A DNA stretch of 64,000 bases, from the NCBI GenBank assembly GCA_013322215.1, contig JAAMEZ010000003.1, forward strand, positions 62,001 to 126,000, in the 5' to 3' direction. The stretch comes from Martinezella rhizogenes (GTDB lineage: Bacteria; Pseudomonadota; Alphaproteobacteria; Rhizobiales; Rhizobiaceae). The notes beneath the pieces are model-generated. The model searched no databases. It had not been told where the DNA came from and saw only the letters and a program-made list of their open reading frames with translations. Position numbers and translations under genes: made by a program. The number at the start of each line of letters is the position of its first letter. The stretch's first letter is position 1. Positions 45,388 through 52,780 of this stretch are shown piece by piece.

Positions 45388-45598
45388 ATGGCGCGACCTC
45401 TTTCTGCGGATTTACGCGAACGCGTCACTGATGCTGGGGGTGCACAGCAGCCGATAAGGTTCACCTCCGACTGGCGGCCAAACCGATTGGACTGTGCGGA
45501 CGCTTGCCGCCGAATTAAAGGCGGTTGTGATGAACGTTTCTCGTGACATCACTCGGTGTTTCCTGCACCGCAAAGGCAGGACAATGAAAAAACATTGA
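45388..45598 (+). pseudogene. IS630-family transposase fragment
   Basis: Opens with MARPLSADLRERVTDAGGAQ, the usual N-terminus of IS630-type transposases, then loses frame. A second piece, TLAAELKAVVMNVSRDITRC followed by FLHRKGRTMKKH, matches the later HTH/linker region. About 210 bases survive with internal deletions; the DDE domain is gone. It marks the left side of the accessory island. The preceding 160 bases show nothing else. Confidence 0.75.
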
Positions 45599-45608
45599 TC
45601 GCCAGCGA

Positions 45609-45734
45609 TCAGGCATCAAAGAGTGAGCCCCTGACATCGATCGTCACGCCGGCCTTGGGTCCCTCAGACCCAATACCAACCGCGTACTTCATCAACATAT
45701 CGAGCTGGTTCTGAGTCAGGCTACTGTTCGTCAT
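45609..45734 (-). CDS. 41-residue small protein coupled to the interrupted gene
   Basis: The ATG at 45734 overlaps the stop of the preceding (interrupted) gene by 4 bases (ATGA), a strong coupling signature. The product begins MTNSSLTQNQLDMLMKYAVG and ends VRGSLFDA; it is soluble, with two lysines (16 and 27). No family is recognised. It could be a short leader-type peptide or accessory subunit of the secretion locus; both are guesses. Confidence 0.5.
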   Translation of the reverse strand: MTNSSLTQNQLDMLMKYAVGIGSEGPKAGVTIDVRGSLFDA

Positions 45735-46475
45735 TTGCCGTTACCTACTTTGGATGTTGATAGGTGTTTTAACACTGCGTCTAGCGTCTTTTGAAAACAG
45801 TCAACGTTCTCGCCACCGCAACGTGATAATATCGATGACGCTTTGGAGATCTCATCCAGAACATTTGCGTATTGATAAGTAACACCATTCCTATCCAATG
45901 ATATTTTGGATAGGTAATCGACGGTAGTTACATAGATATAATGTAAGAAAAGAACATATATATTATTTCCTGCAGGATAAAATTTAGTATTCCCGCTTAT
46001 GTTTGCGTATTGAGAGATATATGCGCTGCCGTAATTGGCGCTACACCCAGCGTTATTTAGATAGGAATATTTTGTCGTCGGAGCCGATAATCTCATTAAG
46101 ATGTTGTAGTTACTACCGTTCCAATTTACGGTGATCGGACCCGGTAGATGAATGCAATCGCTCTCCTCGTCACCAACCCCAAACGAGCTTAAGTCCAGCG
46201 CCGGGTCCGCTTGTGAAAGCTGCAAGTTAACCGGCTGACCATTTTGGGTACGCATAGCAAATGAATCATGCGCCGCGCGATAGAGCTGCATTGCTTGCTG
46301 ATCTATCTCGACGCCTGCTTCGCAGGGAAACGGCGCCAGACCCGAATTGGTGATCGAATATAAATGCCCCTGCGCATGGCCCACGCTCACGGCAATAGTC
46401 ATTCTTCGTTTGTTGGGGTCTGCCGGATCAAGTAAGTGTGCGTAGACAAGTTTCACATCGAAGATGGAACCATCG

Positions 46476-46491
46476 AAGCCTGCTACATTTT
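46476..46491. repeat. left 16-bp direct repeat flanking IS
   Basis: AAGCCTGCTACATTTT directly abuts the left IS end (TGAATTAGCCCCC) and recurs exactly at 47851-47866 on the right. Interpreted as target-site duplication, though much longer than the 3-5 bp usual for IS3-family elements. Confidence 0.75.
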
Positions 46492-46560
46492 TGAATTAGC
46501 CCCCGAAAGGCCCGGACATGCTCCCCCACCTAGCTAAGTGGTAGGAATAATGTTGGCAAT

Positions 46561-47049
46561 ATGACTAGCAGCAATTTTAAGATGGAAGTCCTCTCCGGGC
46601 CGGAACGTCGGCGGCGCTGGAGCACGGCAGAGAAGCTGGCGATCATTCACGAGACCTATGAGGCGGACGCGACGGTGAGCATCGTCGCGCGTCGGCACGG
46701 TATCCAGCCAAACCAGTTGTTTGCGTGGCGCAAGCTGGCGTCCCAGGGGGCACTGACGGCGACGGTCGCCGAAGAGGAGGTCGTTCCGGCTTCCGAATAC
46801 CGGACGCTTCAAGCTCAGGTGAAGGAGTTGCAACGCCCGTTGGGCAAAAAGACGATGGAGAGCGAAATCCTGAAGGAAGCCCTCGATATCGCAGGTGGCC
46901 CAAAAAACATCTGTTGCGCTCGCTCTCTCTTCCGAGGGGGATTTTGGAATGAAGACCGTCTGCGAAACTCTAGGTGTCGCCCGCTCGAATATCGCCGCGC
47001 GTGCCGCAGGCTTCCCTTCCAAAGCCAGAGGACGCCCGCCACTACCTGA
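46561..47049 (+). CDS. IS3-family transposase OrfA (IS2 InsC-like), frame-damaged
   Basis: The HTH reads RRRRWSTAEKLAIIHETYEADATVSIVARRHGIQPNQLFAWRK, followed by a leucine-zipper-like YRTLQAQVKELQRPLGKKTMESEILKEAL. The A6 run at 46902-46907 is where programmed frameshifting should join OrfB. OrfB lies in +1 relative to this frame, whereas -1 is expected. One extra A would give an OrfA ending KKHLLRSLSLPRGILE* and put OrfB in -1. So one A has probably been lost, and the frame now runs on meaninglessly for about 45 codons. Confidence 0.75.
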   Translation: MTSSNFKMEVLSGPERRRRWSTAEKLAIIHETYEADATVSIVARRHGIQPNQLFAWRKLASQGALTATVAEEEVVPASEYRTLQAQVKELQRPLGKKTMESEILKEALDIAGGPKNICCARSLFRGGFWNEDRLRNSRCRPLEYRRACRRLPFQSQRTPATT

Positions 47050-47821
47050 TCGTGAGCTGCTCGCTGACATCAAGGCCGTCATCGCGGATACGCCTACCTA
47101 CGGCTATCGGCATGTCCATGCCATCCTGCGTCGGAATGCCCGGAAACTGGGACGTTCGTGGCCGAATGCCAAGCGCGTCTACCGGGTGATGAAGCTGCAC
47201 AATCTGCTGCTGGTGCGTCATACCGGAGCGGTCGATGATCGCCTTCACGACGGCCAGGTCGCCGTCGAGCTTGCGAACATCAGATGGTGCTCCGACGGCT
47301 TCGAGATCGGCTGCGACAACAAGGAGAAGGTCCGCGTCGCCTTCGCCCTCGGTTGCTGCGACCGCAAGGCAATCGCCCATGTTGCCACCACCGAAGGCAT
47401 CAAGAGCGAAGACGTGCAGGACCTCGTGATCACCGCCGTCGAGAACCGCTTCGGTCGCATCAACATGCTATCCGAGCCCATCGAATGGCTCACCGACAAC
47501 GGCTCCTGCTTCATCGCTAGGGACACCGCATCCTTGCTCCGTGACATCGGCATGGAACCGCGCACGACACCGGTGCGAAGCCCACAGTCGAACGGCATGG
47601 CTTTACGTCGGAAAAACAGTCCACTGGACTGCTTTCTTATCCTCCTCACCTTCGTCAAAACGTTCAAGCGCGGTTACGTCTCGGTGAATCCAACCCCCGA
47701 CGCTGAAACCGTCATCGCTCAACTTCCGTTCTGGTTCGAGCATTACAACAATCTTCACCCGCACAGTGCTTTAGGATATCAATCGCCGGGCGAGTTCATC
47801 AGCTCGCAATCTCAAACCTGA
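46895..47821 (+). pseudogene. IS3-family transposase OrfB with lost catalytic Glu
   Basis: The DDE integrase-like domain shows the first Asp region (IRWCSDGFEI) and the second Asp (WLTDNGSCF). The third motif should read SPQSNGMAEAFVKTFKRDY. Here GMA is followed by about 16 unrelated residues (LRRKNSPLDCFLILLT) before FVKTFKRGY, so the catalytic Glu is gone. Together with the damaged frameshift site this makes the element inactive in cis. Confidence 0.75.
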
Positions 47822-47850
47822 GCATGTCCGGTCTTTTGGGGGCAACTCCA

Positions 47851-47866
47851 AAGCCTGCTACATTTT
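47851..47866. repeat. right 16-bp direct repeat flanking IS
   Basis: Exact second copy of AAGCCTGCTACATTTT, directly after the right IS end. One copy is needed to restore the reading frame of the interrupted gene. Confidence 0.75.
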
Positions 47867-48005
47867 CGAGATCGATGACATAAAGGCCAGTGACGCGATC
47901 AGACACTTCACCGTTATCTGTATGAAATGAGCTGCTTGCGTTCGAGCCATTTGGCAGATTTTCGGCCAAAGCTAAATTTCCAAGCGTTAAGCAGTGCAAA
48001 GACAC

Positions 48006-48444
48006 AAATATGCTACATGGGTTATAGATTTGACCACATCAACATATCTGATGTTAGAACGCTTAAGGTGCTTCATATGAGAGCTACGATTATTTTGACA
48101 TGGTGGGTACAAAACTAACCTTACAAGCAACCACATGCTGGAGGCAACGACTAGTAGGACAATAGCTTGCGCACGGACATGTCCGCTCACTTTCACAAAA
48201 ACGAGAGTAAACGCCTTTCTTATAAGCGCCTTTCTTATAAGCGTCAGCAAACTGCTTCCGTAGAATCCCAATTGAGTATCCGGACCCCAAAAAGGCAGCA
48301 AGTGTCTGAACTACACGACTCAGGACCGCCCTGCGGGCCTTGGGTTGAGTACGAAGAGCAATTCCAACGTCTAATGCCCCTGGAGGAACCTGGAGCCGGA
48401 CGGCGTTTTCTCAATTAAGTTATCGCAAGAGCGCAAACGCGATT
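48006..48444. other. gap between interrupted gene and acyltransferase, with 15-bp tandem repeat
   Basis: About 440 bases with no convincing gene. CGCCTTTCTTATAAG is repeated in tandem at 48213-48227 and 48228-48242. Short minus-strand frames cross it: one, with a TTG start at 48290, is Cys-rich and reads the repeat as AYKKGAYKKG; another has a hydrophobic stretch. None has a good ribosome site, so none is called. Confidence 0.5.
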
Positions 48445-48882
48445 TCAACGGATGTTACGCCACTTCTTAATCCTACTGATCGAGCCATCCAGGTTGCGCT
48501 TGATCGAGTATCCGTTTTGTCCGGAGAAATGATTTTGCCGCATGTCCCGAATGACCATTGCCGCGTCACCATGGGGCGCGACAACATCGATGAACCAAAG
48601 GTTGTCTCCTGACGCCCATTTTGATTCATGTGGCGTAAGGCCGTCTCTCATCAACTTTAGGTGAGTTTCTTCATCGACGAGCGCCCATGTCACGAAGGCC
48701 TTGGGATTGTCTGGTCCATAAAAGTAGATCTTGCACTGGCCCACCTTGAGTGCGGGGACGAAGTTCCTTTCCATGTCGGCGATCAACCAGCGTCGGTGAA
48801 GTGGAGATTGAAGCGCGAGAAATGTCATACTCCCGAGCGCATCCATCGCACCCAATCTTATGACCGATGAAGTTGTGCCCAT
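48445..48882 (-). CDS. HlyC-type toxin-activating lysine acyltransferase
   Basis: A 145-residue protein matching the HlyC family in order: SPLHRRWLIADMERNFVPAL (catalytic His29, as His23 of HlyC), then YGPDNPKAFVTWALVDEE, then SGDNLWFIDVVAPHGD (Asp99, as Asp92 of HlyC). HlyC enzymes transfer fatty acyl groups from acyl-ACP to lysines of RTX protoxins before type I secretion. No RTX protein with GGxGxDxxx repeats is in the island, so the substrate must be something else. It lies 4 bases after the membrane fusion protein gene. Confidence 0.88.
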   Translation of the reverse strand: MGTTSSVIRLGAMDALGSMTFLALQSPLHRRWLIADMERNFVPALKVGQCKIYFYGPDNPKAFVTWALVDEETHLKLMRDGLTPHESKWASGDNLWFIDVVAPHGDAAMVIRDMRQNHFSGQNGYSIKRNLDGSISRIKKWRNIR

Positions 48883-48886
48883 AGTG

Positions 48887-50212
48887 TCATCGCTCCTTCA
48901 ATCCATTTTGAATTGCCTTCGTAATAGGTTCAAAAAAGTAGGAAATGAGCCTGCGTTTTGACGTGACTACGTCGACGGTCACCGTCATGCCAGGTGAGAA
49001 GCCAATGTCTTTGCCGTCCACCCATAATCCGGACTTATCGAGCCGTAGACGCACGGCGTATACCCATTTCGATGCGCCGTTTTCCCGAGCATCAGCCCCA
49101 ATGCTTGTCACATGGCCGGGAATGACACCAAAACGCTCAGATGGGAAGGCATCAAACTTTGCATACGCCTTCTGCCCACTCTGCAAAAAACCCACATCTC
49201 TATTGTCGAAAAAGGCCTCGACTTCCATGCCACCTTGCGTCGGCACAACTCCCATCAGGGTCGCGCCTGCCTCGACAAAGCCACCGACAGTGTGAACTGT
49301 CATGTTCTCAATCCGTCCAACGACCGGTGAACGAAGCGTGAGATTGTGCAGCCTCTCTTGTGCGGCGCGTAATGCGGCATTGGAGCTGTCTCTAGAGATC
49401 TCCGATTCCCTAAGACGACGACGCTGCGTCGCAAGATTGTCGGAGATCGCGGATGCCCGTTGACGTCTCGTGGCTTCCGTCGATGCCGCCAATGCGGAAA
49501 GTTCTCTTTCAGCCACCTGCGCATCGCCATCGATCGATCTCAATTCGCGGAGCCTATCTAGATGTTCGTTGCGGCTCATTACCCCCTGCTGCAACAGCGT
49601 GTCGGCCGAGGCAAGCTTCTGCGAAACGATGTCACGGTCAATCTTGGCTTTTTCTATGCGGGCAGTCTGTGCCTCCTGCTGTAGCTCTAATTGTTTCAAT
49701 TGAGCATCGGTCTGCAAAATCTGATCCCGCAAGGCGACAAGTGTTGCACGGACAAGTGCCTCGCCTTCCGGTTCCTTCTCGGAATTCGCGGGCCAATCCT
49801 GACGGAACTTCTGCACGCCAACTTCGACGAAACCGGGACTTGCGGGATCTTGGGAGGCAAGTGGCGTAACGATGGCATCAGCCACATCGGCGTCGAGCGA
49901 TTGTTGCTCGATATTGCCCTGTATCCGTTGAATGTCACTTTGAGCTGCCGTGGGATCGAGTTTGACCAAGATCTCGCCCTCGGCAACTGTCTGCCCCTCG
50001 TTGACGTTCAACTCGATGATCTTGCCATCGGCGAGCGGCTGAACCACCTGAACACGCGATATCGGAACCAATTTTCCCGAGCCACGCGCTACAACTTCGG
50101 TCTTGGCAACGATGCTACCGCCAAGGATGATTGCGAACAAAACAAGAAGAAGCCAGGCCGTTATTCGGACCGTGGGCGAAACTCGAGCAATGGGTGGCGA
50201 CACCACAGTCAT
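48887..50212 (-). CDS. type I secretion membrane fusion protein (HlyD family)
   Basis: A 441-residue periplasmic adaptor. The N-terminal transmembrane helix (ITAWLLLVLFAIILGGSIVA) is followed by a biotinyl-lipoyl half motif (VQVVQPLADGKIIELNVNEGQTVAEGEILVKLDP) and a long coiled-coil hairpin (about residues 110-290, QLKQLELQQEAQTARIEKAK). A beta-barrel near the C-terminus (GVVPTQGGMEVEAFFDNRDVGFLQSGQKAYAKFDAFP) completes it. It bridges the inner-membrane ATPase and an outer-membrane TolC channel, which is not in the window. Its start overlaps the ATPase stop by 4 bases. Confidence 0.92.
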   Translation of the reverse strand: MTVVSPPIARVSPTVRITAWLLLVLFAIILGGSIVAKTEVVARGSGKLVPISRVQVVQPLADGKIIELNVNEGQTVAEGEILVKLDPTAAQSDIQRIQGNIEQQSLDADVADAIVTPLASQDPASPGFVEVGVQKFRQDWPANSEKEPEGEALVRATLVALRDQILQTDAQLKQLELQQEAQTARIEKAKIDRDIVSQKLASADTLLQQGVMSRNEHLDRLRELRSIDGDAQVAERELSALAASTEATRRQRASAISDNLATQRRRLRESEISRDSSNAALRAAQERLHNLTLRSPVVGRIENMTVHTVGGFVEAGATLMGVVPTQGGMEVEAFFDNRDVGFLQSGQKAYAKFDAFPSERFGVIPGHVTSIGADARENGASKWVYAVRLRLDKSGLWVDGKDIGFSPGMTVTVDVVTSKRRLISYFFEPITKAIQNGLKER

Positions 50213-51864
50213 GTTCGCTCCTGCAGCTTTTCGAGATCGACTACATGCACTCCGGCACCAAAAAGTTCTGGTCGGTGACTTACAATGGCTACGGCGCGAG
50301 ATCTGGCGAGGTCGTTCAGCGTGCGCGTGATGATAGATGCGGATCGCTCATCCAAGGCACTGGTAGGTTCGTCGACGATCAAGACGTTGGGATTACGCAG
50401 GAGAAGACGAGCAAGCGCCAATCGCTGTCGCTGACCGCCTGAAAGCGAAGATCCATGCTCGCCAACGTCCGTCTCCATTCCATCCGGGAATTGCTCGATC
50501 ATTTCTGCGCAAGCGCTATCTCGCAATGCGGTTTGCATCTGATCGTCGCTGGCATCCTCCTTGGCGAGGAGGAGATTTTCTCTGATCGTTCCAGCAAACA
50601 ATGCTGGGTCCTGTGGCAAGTAGGCTATATTGGTCCTGACACTTTCGGGGGTAAAGCTATCCATCACCTGATCGCCGATGAACACCGAACCCCTGTCTGG
50701 TGGATACAATCCGCTCAAGACCTTCGCCAAAGTCGATTTTCCAAAGCCGGAGCGCCCGACAATGATGGTTGGCTGTCCTGGAGCAATTATCAGGTTAAGG
50801 TTGTCGAGCACAAGACGCTCGGATGTGTATCCGAACGAGACCCCTTCAAGGCGCAGGGTTGCCGGACCTTTCAGGACAAGCTTCTGCTTGCCTGTTTGGC
50901 TTTCGGAAGGGGCGTTTAAGACGTCTCCAAGGCGAAGGCGGGCGATCTTTATGCCTTGCCAGTGCTCCCATAACGAAGCAAGACCAAGAATAGGTGCGGA
51001 GACATGTCCGGCCAGAAGGTGGAAAGCCACGAGTTGCCCGAGCGTGATGGAATTGTCTAAAACCAGCATCGCGCCAAAAAAGACGATGAGGATGTCAAAG
51101 GCATTGCTGAAAGCATCGCTGATGATCCCGTTCACGATGTGCAGCTTGGTGATTTTGAAACCTAAATCCAAAGATGCGGACATCGTTCCATCAAGCCGCT
51201 TAGCGTAGCGGGCCTCAGCCGCCTGCGCCTTCACAGTTTCGGCGTTTCTAAACGTCTCGATCATGCGGGATTGGTGGGCAGACTTTGCCAGAAACGACTG
51301 CTTCAGGCGGCGGCGCAGGAAAGGACCGACCAAGGCAATTGCCGCCATCTGCATCGGTAGGATCACGATAATGATCAATGTGAGCGATGGGCTGATCGAA
51401 AAAAGAGCGCCGAGATAGACAAACGAGAACACGATATCGATGACGACACCAGAAATCGTTCCAGTGAGGAATCGACGTATGGTCTCGATTTCGCCCATAC
51501 GTGCGAATAGCTCGCCCACCTGCCATTTCTGCAATGTACGCAACGGCAAATGGAGGACGTGCTCGTAAATGCGCCTGCTGAACTCGCGTGTCAGTTGATT
51601 GACTAGATCGCCGCCGAGATATGTCGATACCGACTTAAAGGCGCTTTGAAAAAGTGCAACAACAACGAGCAGAGCAACAACAATATAGAGGCTGTCTTCC
51701 CGTTGAAATGGGAGAATTCTATCGATAAGCGCCTGAAATACAAAAGGCTGAACGAGCCCAAGGAGACGCAGCGCGATGGAGATGATTGAAAGCTCAACTA
51801 TATAGCCGGTGTATTTCCCGGTGGTCTTTGTAAACCAAGAAAATGATGCCGGAACTTCATCCAA
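50209..51864 (-). CDS. type I secretion ABC transporter (HlyB/LapB-like) lacking the N-terminal C39-like domain
   Basis: A 551-residue protein. Six-helix membrane domain from about residue 20 (GLVQPFVFQALIDRILPF), then the ATPase: Walker A GRSGFGKSTLAKVL, Q-loop YLPQDPALF, signature LSGGQRQRLALARLLL, Walker B VLIVDEPTSALDE, H-loop VSHRPE. The start DEVPASFSWF corresponds to the linker that follows the C39 or C39-like domain in HlyB-type proteins, so the roughly 130-residue N-terminal domain is missing. An in-frame TAG lies only 5 codons upstream of the TTG at 51864. Either a genuine short form or a 5'-truncated gene. Confidence 0.88.
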   Translation of the reverse strand: MDEVPASFSWFTKTTGKYTGYIVELSIISIALRLLGLVQPFVFQALIDRILPFQREDSLYIVVALLVVVALFQSAFKSVSTYLGGDLVNQLTREFSRRIYEHVLHLPLRTLQKWQVGELFARMGEIETIRRFLTGTISGVVIDIVFSFVYLGALFSISPSLTLIIIVILPMQMAAIALVGPFLRRRLKQSFLAKSAHQSRMIETFRNAETVKAQAAEARYAKRLDGTMSASLDLGFKITKLHIVNGIISDAFSNAFDILIVFFGAMLVLDNSITLGQLVAFHLLAGHVSAPILGLASLWEHWQGIKIARLRLGDVLNAPSESQTGKQKLVLKGPATLRLEGVSFGYTSERLVLDNLNLIIAPGQPTIIVGRSGFGKSTLAKVLSGLYPPDRGSVFIGDQVMDSFTPESVRTNIAYLPQDPALFAGTIRENLLLAKEDASDDQMQTALRDSACAEMIEQFPDGMETDVGEHGSSLSGGQRQRLALARLLLRNPNVLIVDEPTSALDERSASIITRTLNDLARSRAVAIVSHRPELFGAGVHVVDLEKLQERT

Positions 51865-51936
51865 TGGTTGTTTTTCCTATCTTAAGCCACTTTGGGGGGT
51901 TGATTGTAACAAGATTTTGCACAGATATTTCTATCA

Positions 51937-51948
51937 GTGATGCATCAC
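51937..51948. promoter_or_regulatory. 12-bp perfect palindrome GTGATGCATCAC in the divergent spacer
   Basis: Lies between the secretion ATPase (start 51864) and the divergent small Gly-rich gene (start 51991), 43 bases before the latter. Position and symmetry suggest an operator serving both directions. Confidence 0.45.
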
Positions 51949-51990
51949 ATAATGAAATTTCAACCTAAGGCGCAAGATAGGAGAAGTTTT

Positions 51991-52248
51991 ATGGGTGGTT
52001 CCTCAGATTCATCAGGTTCAAGCTCGTACTCACAAGGTGTAGGCGTGGGTGTGAAAGATGGATACAGTTTCGACGGTCAGGTTTCCTCGTCGAAAGATCC
52101 AAGCAATAATCCTGGATGGGGCAATTCCGCTCTTGGCTCAATGGTGGGTACCGGAGCACCAGACTACAGCCAATACACCGCGATGGGCGACTATGGTGGT
52201 GGCGGCTCGCCCTCGGACAACGGAAGGGACAGTTCGGGCGGCCGATAG
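51991..52248 (+). CDS. small Gly/Ser-rich protein, possible secretion substrate
   Basis: The ATG at 51991 has AGGAG seven bases upstream. The 85-residue product starts MGGSSDSSGSSSYSQG, contains VGVGVKDGYSFDGQ and ends DYGGGGSPSDNGRDSSGGR. It is almost devoid of large hydrophobics, has no signal peptide, and has just two lysines (22 and 35). Small size, Gly/Ser content and divergence from a type I exporter plus lysine acyltransferase make it the best candidate cargo. That is inference. An upstream in-frame extension to 51937 overlaps the palindrome and is not favoured. Confidence 0.65.
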   Translation: MGGSSDSSGSSSYSQGVGVGVKDGYSFDGQVSSSKDPSNNPGWGNSALGSMVGTGAPDYSQYTAMGDYGGGGSPSDNGRDSSGGR

Positions 52249-52285
52249 CGCTTAGAACAATGTTTCTGATAAGGGGAGAGCAGCG

Positions 52286-52780
52286 GTGTCCATGGGCTTT
52301 GCGGTCATATTTCAGACAACGCTGCTCGCCTTCTTTGAGGAAGTAATAAAGTTTCTGATCGTCTGGTTTTTCAAACGCACACCGTATCCAGTTATCGGCC
52401 TTTTCCCGTTCGCAATATTCGAAGGTACCCTGCAATTTTCCGGAGTATCACAGCACCTCACTCATTTGGGGGTTAATTCCGCGCTTATGTCCGTCGCGTT
52501 GGCAGCATATTTCCTGCTGTTCACGAAGTTTTTTCACGCAGCAACAAGTTATGTATATCTGAAGTCGGATATGCCCGTTGCGGCTCTCATCTATTGCACG
52601 CTGTGGCATAGCGCATCCAACCTGTTGCCACTTCCGACCCTTTCTCTCAAGTATTACCTACTTCTTCCCGTGTGGGGCCTTTTGTCGAGTTTAGCTGCTG
52701 TCGCCATATTCCTGCTCTTGCAAAGATTATTGGCTCGCCCCGCCTCCCCTTACGTCGCTTCTTCGGAAGATCGCAGATAA
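52286..52780 (+). CDS. PrsW-like multi-spanning membrane protein (putative intramembrane protease)
   Basis: A 164-residue protein with about five hydrophobic helices. Polar motifs within them match the PrsW/CPBP superfamily: FFEEVIKFL (EExxK), FAIFEGTLQF (FxxxE), FFHAATSYVYL (His) and LWHSASNLL (HxxxN). Family members cleave membrane or peptide substrates, and CPBP proteins mature or give immunity to bacteriocins. The GTG at 52286, eight bases after GGGGAG, is preferred to the ATG at 52292. It follows the Gly-rich gene by 37 bases, so the two are probably one operon. Confidence 0.7.
   Translation: MSMGFAVIFQTTLLAFFEEVIKFLIVWFFKRTPYPVIGLFPFAIFEGTLQFSGVSQHLTHLGVNSALMSVALAAYFLLFTKFFHAATSYVYLKSDMPVAALIYCTLWHSASNLLPLPTLSLKYYLLLPVWGLLSSLAAVAIFLLLQRLLARPASPYVASSEDRR

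Larger units (their letters stand above)
46492..47850 (+). mobile_element. IS3-family element, IS2-like group, 1359 bp
   Basis: Ends are TGAATTAGCCCCC... and ...GGGGGCAACTCCA; the terminal inverted repeats (about 30 bases, imperfect) share GCCCCC and CCGGACATGCTC. TG/CA termini and repeats resemble IS2. It carries two overlapping plus-strand frames, orfA and orfB. The element is probably dead (see the transposase entry). It interrupts a minus-strand gene of the island. Confidence 0.88.
45731..48005 (-). pseudogene. unknown gene of the secretion island, split by an IS element
   Basis: The 5' part (48005 to 47851) encodes up to GLYVIDLENVAGF. The 3' part (from 46491) continues in the same frame as ENVAGFDGSIFDVKLVYAHL. 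Deleting 46476-47850 (IS plus one 16-bp repeat) restores exactly 900 bases, a 299-residue protein. Late cysteines (PFPCEAG, SDCIHL, NAGCSAN, SRCGGENVDC) suggest an extracytoplasmic or secreted location, but no signal peptide is evident. The 3' remnant alone is a 241-codon frame with a GTG start. Family unknown. It lies downstream of the HlyC-like gene on the same strand. Confidence 0.65.

Noticed and set aside
45731..48005. Reading the interrupted island gene as an RTX toxin
   Set aside because: No GGxGxDxxx nonapeptide repeats and no RTX-like C-terminus are present.
48090..48301. Two short minus-strand frames, one Cys-rich and one hydrophobic, in the island gap
   Set aside because: TTG or poor starts, no ribosome site, mutually overlapping frames; noted only as a region comment.
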